Assembly (NCBI GenBank): GCA_964036275.1
Contig: OZ038440.1
Coordinates: 11,073,690-11,137,689 of the forward strand
DNA: 64,000 nucleotides
Reading direction: 5' to 3'
Source of the DNA: Litoditis marina
Taxonomy: Eukaryota > Nematoda > Chromadorea > Rhabditida > Rhabditidae
Position numbers and translations under genes: made by a program. Below, piece after piece: positions 24,292 to 34,723 of the stretch (its first letter is position 1; every line of letters starts with the position of its first letter). The notes below the pieces were generated by a model, which saw only the letters and a program-made list of their open reading frames with translations, was not told the DNA's origin and ran no database searches.

Positions 24292-24617
24292 CGACGGAAG
24301 TTGGCGTTCTTGATGAAGCGAAAACTTCATAACTTGGCTCAAACTCAACCGATTTCGTTCAAATTTGAGACCCATATTGCAAATATGCTGTAGAAAACTC
24401 ACGGATCATTAAAAGTTTTGTTTTGCAAATTTGAGCCTTTTTATGAGAAAACTGAAAAATGGAGGCGTGCATAACCCGGAACAAAGACAAATCTCGCACA
24501 GCGCTTCGCGCTGCGCGCGATAATTTCTCTAATTGCACTTTTAGATTTTTAAGTAATCTAATACATGTGTTGTGAATATGTCTCATAGTAGAACAATAAT
24601 TAAAACGAAGGAAATGT

Positions 24618-27600
24618 TTATTGGTGATCCGGGTTGTGAGCGGGTGGATCTAAATTTGTCTGTTGCGGATATGCGGGAGGTTGTGGGTAAGCCGGCTGCT
24701 GGTTGATTTGAGGATACATTGGTTGCTGCGGTTGTTGCTGAAAGTGGGAAGAATTTTACCTAACCAATATGAGACAAGTGTTACATGGAACTGTACACAA
24801 AAGTTGATGTTCCCCAATACTCAAGTTAATCAGCTGATCTTAATCACAGTTTTGAATACAAACATTAATTTGAAGATCGACAATTTCAAACCACACCATA
24901 TATTTTTTGCGAACAGTCTCAAATAAACGTTCCGTATTTTGGTTTCATTATGAATAACTTAGTAACACTGTCAAACTGGTCAAGTAATGACAATAGTTTC
25001 TACGAAGGAGCAACGGGTTCAAACTACAAACACAGAGCAAGTTTCGGAGAGAGCAAATCCCATACACTCACCATCATGACAGTTGGCTGCTGTCCGGTAT
25101 ACGGTACTCCGGTTGTGTAAACTGTAGGTTGAGCAGGGTAGCAGGGCTGGGCGATCACCACATGTTCGTGGTGGTGGTGATGGTGGGGTTCAACTCTCTC
25201 ACTGAAAATCGATATATGAAAAAAACTGCTCAAATATATAGAGCTAAATTTTGCTCGAACAAAACGCAATTTAAATTTATGTGAAGTGGAGACTACTAAA
25301 AACATTACTGCTAACTAAACCGAACTTTTGGTAATCTAACCAAACCGCCTGTTGTTTTCAGGTTGCCTGAGTAGGTAACACGTTGGTGACCGAAAAATGA
25401 GAAAGCAGTTATCCATAGATCAAACACTACTTTGAGTTTTATCGTTAGGTTGATCGGTAACTGAATTTTGGTTCAGGTTACTTCCAGGTAACCTTCTCAG
25501 GACACCTAAAAAAAAGGTTGTTTGAAACAGCTTAGGTTACCAAACAAACCATGAAATGAAGAATGGATCCGTGGTGAACTCTAATGATGTTATTAAACTT
25601 GCAAAATCAGTTTGAATTGATGGAAGTCGATACTGCACACTCTAGCCCTCAAACAGGGTCACTTTTGGTCACTACATTTTCTACAAACATAGTATGAATG
25701 TACCCGGTAACATGCAAATTTATGTGTTTCTTCAGTTAAAATAGCTAGTCAAAACGGAAACGAAAGAGAATAGACGAATTGTTCATTTCACTTCTGAGAT
25801 TCCCTCTCCAACAAGATATTTTAATTTGTTTTGAGCTGAAAGCTTTTTGAGTTGATCTTTTTACTTTTTGAGATCCCAAAGATGGGGTGATTGATTCAAA
25901 TTTTATATTTGTATGAGCAAACTAACACTCGGTGCACACCAGCAGCAAACATTCGCAGTTTCCGGAATCCTCCCAGAGCCATTCCGGACAGAATACAGGA
26001 TATGAAACCGACTATCAGGGCCGACCAAACGAATCCCAGGTCTAAACATCATCATTATGCTGGTCGTCAATTTCACAGTCACGTGAAACATGTTAAACAC
26101 ATCAGAACTCAGAAACATGCGATGACAAAGTGCACGACGCCTCACTAGAATGTTAGATTTACGTACATATTCAATTAACTTGTAGTATACACATACAACG
26201 GTACAATTAGGTAGGAAACAACGACAACTTTTCTGCCTCACCCGTTTTTTTTCAAACAGCTGTGCCTATAAGGTTCGCTCTCTTCAAATAAAGCCAATAC
26301 GGCGTATGGTGATCTATATTTGTTGTGTTGCACTTGGCCAATTCTACAACTAACCGGGTTTTTAAGTAACCTAACCCGCTTTTGGTAACCTTTTCTCAGG
26401 ATACCTCAGTAGGTAATCTGGAAGTAACCTGAAACTTAAAATCCGCTTACCCTTCAAAATAACGGTAAAAACCACAGTCTACGTTAGAAAAATTTTCGGT
26501 TGTTCACTTTAGGTTACCAACTGGTTACCTACTGAAGTAACCTGAGAAATGATTACCAAAAAAGGGTTAGGTTACCGAAAAACCCGGTTGATATAGAATT
26601 CACCGTTGCGGTTTGATCCCGCTGATTTTCGGTCGAAATTCGTAATATATATGGTGCATCGAGATCAAACTATGACGAAGATTCGGCCCCTTCCTATACT
26701 TACCGAGAGCAAACAAAGATCTTTGATAATCCGAAAAGTTGTAGTAGCACACGGCGCCATATGCGTAATGCCAACAGTCCCCCCAGTTGATCAATGTATA
26801 TATGGTAAAGCCCATCACCACTCCCACCGGAATGCGCATGAGGGTCTGAAACCGAGCGAATCAGAGCAAACCTCTTCGAAATATTTCTCGAAGAAGCTTG
26901 ATTGGTAGTCGTTATCTGACTGCTGTACTGCACGGGGCGTTAAAGGGCCACAGAAAGAAAAGTTAATATGAGAGAGCTTTTCAAGAGAAACCAAGAAGTG
27001 AAACTTTTAATTCAAACTAACGAACCTAATTTGCATACGGTTGACACGTGTTTGCCTGTTTTGGCGCGCGCGACGTTATATTTAGGTACCCCGGGGTACC
27101 TAAATTAGCTTTCCATTCTGCTCCCCCCCCCCCCCCCCCTTTAACTGAACCGTATATTTATATTTCTAGTTAAGGGAGCAAAACGTTCCCGAGTTGATAT
27201 TGTATTTTTAAAATATCATGACGTGTTTACGCGCAGTTTATAAATGTTCTAAACACTCCTATTTGATCTGGTAAGAAATATCCGAGCCAATGAACTCAGA
27301 TTTTGAAACAGCGTCATCGGTAGAATCGCATAAAGAGAAGCAACGGTTGTTTGCCGAATCGATATTTATTTAATGGTTCCGAATAGAAAATAAAGTTTTC
27401 AAATTTTTGTGAGTGTCTGTAAACGAAGGTTCAGATCTAACAATCAAACTAGGAGAAATAGTAGAGAGCCCAATTAAAACTCTCAGAGGGCAGGACTATG
27501 AAGTATGAGGTTTATCCACGTAACATAGCTCAATTTGAACAACAACACATAGTTTATTACATTTAAATGAGTAAATGAGTAAATCATGATAGTTCTCTGT

Positions 27601-27746
27601 CTCTCAATTTCTCTCTTCCTGTTGTATAGGCCTGCCTGTAGGCATCCCTGTCTGCCTGTCTCGCATTTTCTCTCTCTCTCTTTCTCTCTTTCTCTATCTC
27701 TCTTTCTCTCTCTCTTTTTTTCTCACTCTCTCTTTCGCTCTTTTTC

Positions 27747-27777
<31 letters not shown>

Positions 27778-30377
27778 CTCTCTCTCTTTTTTCTCTCTGT
27801 GTTTCAAGCAATGGCAAGCTCAGTACAAGTGAAAGCACAGTTAAACAAAATAGAACAAGGTGTCAATTTTACCTCAAAAATCAAATATAAGTTGATAAGG
27901 ATTCGAAGTTTCGCAATTGCAGCCACTATGCCCGCCAAACCAATCACACCGGCTAGACCCAAGAGAACAAAGCCTGAAACAAATGTATATTATATTGTTA
28001 TACAGTCATCATTAACTATAACAGGTCATCTACTGATGAGGGCATCCTGTTTGACATATGGATCGGTAATTGCCCGAAATGTCAAGGTAACTAATGTTTG
28101 TAATAGACAATCTAGGAATTTGCACAGTGCAAATAAATTTATCTCTCACTCTCTTCCCTCTTTTCATTCCTCTCTCCTTTGGACTTTTTTCTTTTATAAA
28201 TTACTAAAGTAGCCTGATATCAACAGTTAGTTGAGCTCGTTTACACGAGCAACGTGGTTTTGTATAGTAGTTTCAACTTCCTAGTTTTCTTATAATTTAA
28301 TGGAAAGCTTATAGAATACAGAAAACGTTGTGTAGTTGGAATTCTTTGTGTTCTATAGAAGATCAAACGATTTTGTTTCAAAGAGAACCAGTTTTAGGTT
28401 GTAAATTATACTACGAGTGAGTGAGTCGTAGAACTTACAATTTTGGGAACATTTTACTTACGCCCCTCATTTTTTTTCGACTTTAGTAAAACATTTTCCA
28501 CAATTTTTCACGTAATTTCACCACATAGTTGAGAACTGCTATGTAGTGAAATTATCTCTACCTCAAATTAATAGTCTAATTATAATTTTGATATATTAGG
28601 TCTTCTTTGCTATCACTGATGACTCATTATGTTCAAACTAGCTTTCGAACTGTACTGTTAGTCAGTTGTACAGTCACGTGTAACATGTTAAACACAGCAG
28701 AACTCAGAAGCGTGCAACGATAAAGTGCACGATTCCTCATTAGAAGACTTCACGTGACTAGTCGATATACTTCTGGTAGCAGCTGTATTGATTCACATTT
28801 CTTATCTGCTACTGCGCTGTAAATCGCATGAAGGTCACAAAACAGTCTAATGTTGTAGTAATTCAATAAAAGAATTGTATGTATTGTTTATAAAAGTGAT
28901 TAAAACGTATTAGAGACATTCAATTGACTGAACAAAGGAGGGCAGAATGGAAAGCTAGTTTAGGTACCCCGGGGTACCAAAAACATAGCGTTTTGCGCAC
29001 CAAAACAGACTGAAACATGTGAACAGTATGCAAAATGGGTTTGTTAGTTCGAATTAAAAAAAGTATCCATGAGTTTCTCTCAAGCAGCTCTTCAATAAAA
29101 ACTGTTCTTTCTGTCCCCATTTTTCTGTTTGAGACAATAAAACTACTTGTCGTTTAAATGATTCATAGAAGCCCACCTGCCACTACGGGAAGAAAGAATA
29201 GCACATAACAATTAGTGATTGTGGTGATCACTGCCAGTATAACACATGCTGTCTGAAATAAGACACATTAAGCAATGGAAATTTTCCTGATTTCAAAGGT
29301 CTAGCCCGGGAGTTTTCACCGAGTGATTCCGAACATTTTAGAATAAATCATTGCTCATAAATCTTTGACTGTACAAAAATAACAACCAACAAAGTCATTC
29401 GAAACTTACGTCAAATTTACAAAAATAACAACCAACAAAGTCATTCGAAACTTACGTCAAATTTAATCAAAAGGTTTTCTGACTTCACGCTGAAAATTCG
29501 AAAAAAAGACCAAAAGCGGAGAAGAAATGGCCTATTACGAAATTTTTCAGTTTGCCAGGTCCTATATGAATATTTCACAACTCCCGGTACGAACCATGCC
29601 ATCAACGCACAGAAAAATAGCAAGTTGGCTGAATACGTTTGATACTGTACCATTCACCGTAAGGTGAAAGGGACAAAAGTATTTGATAAACTTTATACGT
29701 TTGAATATTATGATAAATGTCAAATAAAGTATAGAACAAACGGACGTTTACATAGTTCTCTTACCGTTACAGGCATGCCCATATGACGCGTGCAGTCCGT
29801 AACTCTGAAAGAAGTACGTACATTAATATTTTCAATGTCTAAGCTATGTGTGCAACCAAAACATTCCATAATATATGGTCATGCTTAGCATGTGTGACAC
29901 TATCGTTTACCGTGGTTACCTCATCCCCTCCTGGTTATCGGGTGCGTTCTTTCTAGAGGTACAGTGTGGGTGGTCCTCTCCCGCTGAGTTCATAGTTTGA
30001 TCCCGTTAATTTAGTGATGTTTTGCAAATTATATCGAGATCAAACTACAACAATACATCAGTCACTCCAACTTTCATCAGGCCTGGTTCGAGATGTTGCT
30101 TTCTAACTCGGTTCCTCTCAAGTACTATTTAGGTCGTTTCAAATTTTGTGAGCTCTGAACGAAGTTAATAAACATCTAGGATGCTCATAACTTGTAGCGC
30201 GAACTCGTGAGTTAGTTATGAGAGAATGATACTTTTTGTTATTCTATTTAATGATTCGATATAATTTTGTTTCGACTCGCCCAGTGGTACACAACTTCAA
30301 CCTAGTCTTTTTCGAAAAACATAATTTATATTTCATAAATATAACTTGATAACTTACCCCATCCATCTTCGTGCCAT
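24618..30377 (-). CDS. tetraspan membrane protein C with His- and PPxY-bearing tail
   Basis: Eight exons: 30358-30377, 29765-29804, 29177-29252, 27873-27973, 26704-26845, 25927-26041, 25072-25201, 24618-24737 (744 nt, 247 residues). MARRWMG leads to DCTRHMGMPVT. The helices are TM1 (ACVILAVITTITNCYVLFFL), TM2 (Gly/Ala-rich), TM3 (RIPVGVVMGFTIYTLINW) and TM4 (FVWSALIVGFISCILSGMAL). The loop has a Cys pair (GDCWHYAYGAVC). The tail has six consecutive His then EH, AQPCYPAQPTVYTTGVPYTG, and a Gln/Pro run with PPAY. The terminal PPxY of A and B has become PPAH. It is the first gene of the array in its direction of transcription. The start follows a tttacag acceptor by 10 bases. Four-pass plus PY-tail architecture suggests an endolysosomal adaptor, by analogy with LAPTM proteins only. 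Confidence 0.85.
25325..25550. repeat. GGTTACC-rich foldback repeat
   Basis: Imperfect inverted repeat with arms of GGTAATCTAACC/GGTTACC-type motifs, related to 26345-26600. It lies in intron 6 of gene C. Confidence 0.45.
26057..26189. mobile_element. TCACGTGA MITE, TA-flanked, copy 2
   Basis: Ends in TGGTCGTCAATTTCACAGTC and ATTCAATTAACTTGTAGTA. The core GTCACGTGAAACATGTTAA is shared with the other six copies. It lies in intron 5 of gene C, 16 bases beyond the exon 6 acceptor. Confidence 0.65.
26345..26600. repeat. GGTTACC-rich foldback repeat, second copy
   Basis: About 255 bp with mirrored ends ACCGGGTTTTTAAGTAACCT and AGGTTACCGAAAAACCCGGT. It lies in intron 5 of gene C. Confidence 0.65.
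27080..27105. repeat. 26-bp perfect palindrome around AGGTACCCCGGGGTACCT
   Basis: Perfect palindrome in a GC-rich patch within intron 4 of gene C, next to a run of C residues (27122-27139). An inverted copy of about 170 bp of the surrounding sequence, with the core slightly changed, lies at 28940-29115 in intron 3. Confidence 0.8.
27595..27805 (+). repeat. CT-rich simple repeat
   Basis: Long CTCTCTTT tract in intron 4 of gene C. It creates artificial open frames on both strands (Ser/Leu/Phe-rich, or Arg/Glu-rich) that are not genes. The true exon 4 of gene C lies inside the same plus-strand open frame at 27873-27973. Confidence 0.9.
28653..28770. mobile_element. TCACGTGA MITE, TA-flanked, copy 3
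   Basis: Starts TACTGTTAGTCAGTTGTACA and ends near GACTAGTCGATATACTTCTG. The core is shared with the rest of the family. It lies in intron 3 of gene C. Confidence 0.65.
29373..29464. repeat. 46-bp tandem duplication
   Basis: Two adjacent, essentially identical 46-base units containing CAACCAACAAAGTCATTCGA, in intron 2 of gene C. A recent local duplication. Confidence 0.9.
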
Positions 30378-30414
30378 TCGAGTCGAATCTGTAAAGGATA
30401 GGACCGGAATGAAG

Positions 30415-30462
30415 ATTGATTCTTATCTTTTTCTATGATTCACACGGTTATCAGTACGTAGG
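30415..30462 (-). promoter_or_regulatory. conserved double-GATA promoter block, gene C
   Basis: On the minus strand TACTGATAACCGTGTGAATC (30437-30456) precedes AAAAAGATAAGAATC (30418-30432), as in genes A and B. It lies about 45-80 bases upstream of the ATG. Confidence 0.65.
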
Positions 30463-30903
30463 TACGTTCGTTCTTCAAGTGACATCATTATATTTCATTA
30501 AAGTGTTTGCTCGAGGAACTTTATCTAAGACTACTTGAATCAGATCGTTTCGGCTAGGAAATTTTGTGAAAATTCCGAGAAAAAAACACAATTTATCATA
30601 TTGAGTATCTGGTACAGGTATAACAAGCTTGGCTTGAGTCAACTCTCTCCGTTTTTTTTCGGTTTTTTCGGTCACAAGTTCAGTCACGAATTAGGTTGAG
30701 TTTTGTACTCCACTGTTCCAAATGTAGGAATAGAAAAGGCGAGTGGTCGTCATTTTGTTATCAACTATGTATTCAATTGTATTGACTGAATACTCGCGTT
30801 GTGAAATAACAAAAACAGTACATAATTCAGTGTTCACTGAGTACATTGAGGTTTATTTTGAAATTCGGACAAAAAATATGTAAAAGTGAAACTCGGTATT
30901 GTT

Positions 30904-32640
30904 CTAGACTCCTAATTTTCTGTTCTCTGCGATTCGGTTGCGTATGTCCCGCGTAGTTTGCATGGCCGCAGAGATGCTCTCCTTCAGCGAACGCAGTTCT
31001 TCTTGAAACTGAAAAAAGTTATTTTAGACAACTGGAAACTGAGTTCTACCCATCACTAACTGTTTTTGATGAACTCTTCTGGTTGTAGGGATCGTTCAAG
31101 GAAAGACTAAACTCTACATTTTGACATGATCTTCTGTGCTTGTAGTTTGAACCCTGAGTTTTCGTTATGAGTTTAATTATTTCTACATGTAACTAGTGAC
31201 TGGTGATATTTATTTATTAGTTAGTATCTAGTGATATTTATCGAGCGAAACCACGCGCCGGAAAATCACTCCTTCAAACCATTTGTTGAAATCAGCTAAA
31301 AATGGTCCATAGTAACTCAATAACACAATAAATACACACTTCTGTGAGCGTTCGAGACTGATCACGTGTAATTTTACTGTTGCATATTTAGAATACATTT
31401 AATAACCGAATGAAGAAATCGTTAAAAGTAAATTTGTACCATTGTGTAGAACAAGCATGTCTCCTGAACCTCGTCCTCTCCATTTGGACAGTCACGAATT
31501 CCATTGCACAGGTTTTGATTCCTGCAAAATACCCAGTTTATAGTTATCTTGTTAAAAAGGACGATTATGTGGTCCAATCCCAACGTTTCAGTCCTTTAAA
31601 CTGCAATAAATTGTTCAATTGTCGTTAAAAGGACCGTTGACACGGGATTGGTCCACATAATCGTTCCGCTTCAACGTTTGTTCAATGTAGTGTGCTATAA
31701 TTCATTTTATTCACTATACACGCTAGCTCTCGCGCACAGAATGTCGGGTAAAAATTGAATGTCGTTTGGTCTCGAAATACACAGCCACATTTTTTGCGTG
31801 AAATGCCCTGAAATGAGACTAAATCACAGTGAATAAGAGCGAAACTGCCGTGTCAATGTGGGATGTGGGCCCTCTGCGCAATTCGTCAGTTTCCAAAGTA
31901 ATACAAAATCTACGTAAGTGAATCGAAATTCAATCTAGAGCTCACCTGATACATGACCAATTGGTTGGATTTCTCATGTCTGGCGTCGGACAGAGGTAGA
32001 AGCCACTCAGGTCCCCTTCGCAGTCTGGAAAAACTAAAAGTAGGAAGAGATAGAGCTTATCGAAATGAGCTATCATCAGTGTTAATTACAAGCATGATGA
32101 ACTTAATCAGTTTTCAATACAGAAAGTCTGTTCGTTCCAGGAGTGTGCAGTTATTGGGTATCTGAACACCCAACTCATTCACGAGTTCTCACTACATACA
32201 CTAACAAAACTTCATTTAACCAAGAACCTACACTGTTAACGAATGAAAATATTGAAGTTAAGATCAAACACATCCATGAATATTCACCTTCTCGAATTGT
32301 ATCGTTTTTGAGGAATGGAAGTTTGGCACAAATGCTACAGAGTTCTGTTTTGCGAGATAATTTTATGTTTGGTGATGAATGTAAAATTGTAATAAGAAAT
32401 GTAGAATGTAGAATAATGCTTGTTTCTCTACAGTATAAACATGAGCAACTCACGATTAGGCCTCAGAAAGAGAGTGTTGTCTGAGTTGACAGCGTGAGAC
32501 TGAAACAGAAGAGAGTTCGAAACATTCGAACACTGCTCCAGGTCCTTGTACATAAAATTTTCGTGGGGTAAAACATGTGAAAAGGTTACAAGGGAAAATA
32601 GCAGTTTGACATTTTTCCAATAACTAACAGTTTGGCACAA
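30904..32640 (-). CDS. secreted LDLa/coiled-coil protein H (5' end uncertain)
   Basis: Clear exons: 32454-32499, 31946-32024, 31440-31521, 30904-31008, in matching phases (1, 2, 0). They give one LDL-receptor class A module with six Cys: CEGDLSGFYLC, TNWSC, then NLCNGIRDCPNGEDEVQETC. The GEDE motif corresponds to the Ca-binding SDE/GEDE corner. The last exon encodes a charged helix (FQEELRSLKESISAAM, then RNRIAENRKLGV) and a TAG stop. The signal peptide is not certain. An open frame in phase with exon 2 begins at 32640 with KNVKLLFSLVTF and could provide it, read straight through or by splicing near its end. Paralogues I and J show the same exon plan. LDLa modules bind ligands in secreted or membrane proteins; this protein is too small for a receptor. 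Confidence 0.7.
31556..31670. mobile_element. foldback MITE (GGACGATTATGTGGTCC family), copy 2
   Basis: About 115 bp with ends GGACGATTATGTGGTCCAAT and its mirror, and inner arms around TTTAAACTGCAAT / ATTGCAG. It lies between exons 3 and 4 of gene H. Other copies: 4308-4418, 34937-35047 and 53963-54066 (left end decayed). Confidence 0.75.
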
Positions 32641-33577
32641 CCATGGCTAAATTTTATCCATTGTTCTAGTCCTCTCCATGCACTAATTTGTCGTATATGA
32701 AATTTCATTTGAATTGCCATTTTCATGTAGTTATTTCAATAGATCTCTCGGGTGATGAGCACTATAATCAGTTCCGCTTTAGTCACTCTCCCAATGAATT
32801 CATTTAATCAGCTGACCAAACAAATTCTAGCCCGGCAGACATAATAAGGAGTGATAAACACTAAATTGTAGTTTGATCTGCGAATCATTACTTTCAGTTC
32901 ACGACTGAGACTCAAGAGGGTCAAACTACAAACACAACAGAACCGGACACGTATTACCGCTCGAGTACTTCAACCCCTGTAAACTTTTCTGTTGGGGTTG
33001 CTACGAGGAATCTCTATATCTCTTAATAATCTGAAGCTCTTGTTGACAAACTTTCCGTGAAATTAGCGCAGGTGCCTATTACGGTCCTGATCTGAGATTC
33101 ATAGGTATTGTGAAAGTCAACTGGGCACATTTAGCCGTTAAAAACATCAAATGTCAGTTTCGTAATGTCAGGCATGTGATTTAGAAATGACAGTTGATTA
33201 AAACATGCGAGAGGCAACTAAATGTTTTAGAACGTAGTGCAATACTTCTGTACTCTAATGGCTGTTGTATTTGGACTTCTAAAGTGTAAGGCTAGTATGG
33301 GGTTCGATGTCTAACACAGGCCTACACGGTTGTGTTGTCCTATATCGCTGTGTTTGTAGTTAGACCCCATTGCCTTTTGTTAAAGCTCTCGAATGACTGC
33401 TTGCATCGAGGAAAAACTACAATAATAATTCGGTCACTTCTTATATGATCCTTCTGTCTCTCCGATTTCACATTTTTGTAATCTTTACATTCATCTCCCA
33501 AGTACATAATTTTCGATAATAATATCGATACAGTGCCATGAACCACAGAGTTACTGCAAACTGAGTAAGAACTAATG

Positions 33578-33704
33578 TATACTGTTAGTCAATTGCATAG
33601 TCACGTGAAACATGTTAAAAACAGCAGAACTCAGAAACGTGCATTGACAAAGTGCACAATCAGAATGCTAACTTTACGTGACTATTCAACTACTTCCAAT
33701 ATAC
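33578..33704. mobile_element. TCACGTGA MITE, TA-flanked, copy 4
   Basis: Begins TACTGTTAGTCAATTGCATA and ends near GACTATTCAACTACTTCCAA, a near-complete member in the spacer upstream of gene H. Confidence 0.7.
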
Positions 33705-34723
33705 TGAGTCCTCATTTCTCTTCTTATTCATATATTAGACAGCTGCTAAACGTTTCACAATGAAAACTTACTGCTTCCATGTTCTGTAGGAAATGCGAAC
33801 TTAGTAAGATAATTGTGGTACCGATCCAAGAATGAAACATCTGAAACTATGTTGGTGAAGATAAAAACTCATGTATTCACCAGTCTAGAAATGTTCAACA
33901 GACAGAATAGAACCAATCTTTTGCTGGATTCAGAGTACAGAAAAAGGATATAAGGATCAGCAAAATTGTGCTTCAACATTTTTCAGGCAAACAATCATTT
34001 GAAGTTAGGTCCAGTTTCGGAATCTCTGAAGTCGATAATTATTTAGTCTTTGCTGACATGACTGTTACGTTTGTTATGCTAATGGTGGATGAACTCCAGG
34101 ATAAATTTTAGGACAGCTATCGAACATTACTTCCAAAAGAGCACAGCAACTGTTGTTACAAGTTGTGGGTGTCCTAGTTTGGAATCTCAATTTATTAATA
34201 TTGGATTTTGGCGAAGATGACACTAATTTTGATGAAAGTTGGAGAAGGAGCCGTAAAGCGGGTTGAGCATCTAAAACTGAATGAAAACTATAGTATACTT
34301 CCTCTAGACGCATAAATGCACTAGACTTCACGCCTCACAGCGTTATCACGTTGTGATCGTTTGACTCATACACCTTCACTGGCTGGTAATGAGTTGGTCA
34401 TTCTCGACGTACTTTGAATGGACTGACTCAATCCGAAATTATTTGACTATAGCTGACAGGCTATCACTCCTAAGTAGCTGTAGTTGAAGCCTCGACACTC
34501 GTAGGGAACACATTAGAGCAACTTTTATTCAAACGTGTTTCTGTAAACTAGAAACTACATCAACAAATACATGAGACAGCATGCGTAATTCAGGAAAAAA
34601 AAGAGAAAGAAGAGAAATGTTGGACAAATATAAATACATAATATTATGGGACCAATGAAACATAAACTGGAATCCCATATGTGATGTTCAAACAGAGAAT
34701 TCTTCTACAACACTTGCAACTTT

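Larger units (their letters stand above)
22875..24530 (-). mobile_element. large non-autonomous repeat element, copy 2 (inverted relative to copy 1)
   Basis: Reverse-complement match to 13350-15149. The tail joins the palindromic element at 22874. The element is interrupted by a third palindromic element (23099-23652), then carries one diverged satellite monomer (23660-23800), the GGACGGAA microsatellite, and the GC-rich hairpin end at 24487-24521. It lies between tetraspan genes B and C. Confidence 0.65.

Noticed and set aside
24074..24402. Open frames with perfect amino-acid repeats on both strands
   Set aside because: They are translations of the GGACGGAA microsatellite.
13350..24530. Calling the composite element a Helitron
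   Set aside because: It has a 3' type hairpin, but I see no CTRR terminus and no clear A/T insertion site at the shared boundary.
27586..28212. 208-codon open frame, the longest in the window
   Set aside because: It is driven by the CT-rich repeat (Ser/Leu/Phe runs), and the remainder overlaps exon 4 of tetraspan C read on the wrong strand.
33765..33800. Tiny exon AACATGGAAGCA between good splice sites upstream of gene H
   Set aside because: It could be a leader exon of H, but it encodes no signal peptide and has no counterpart in I or J.
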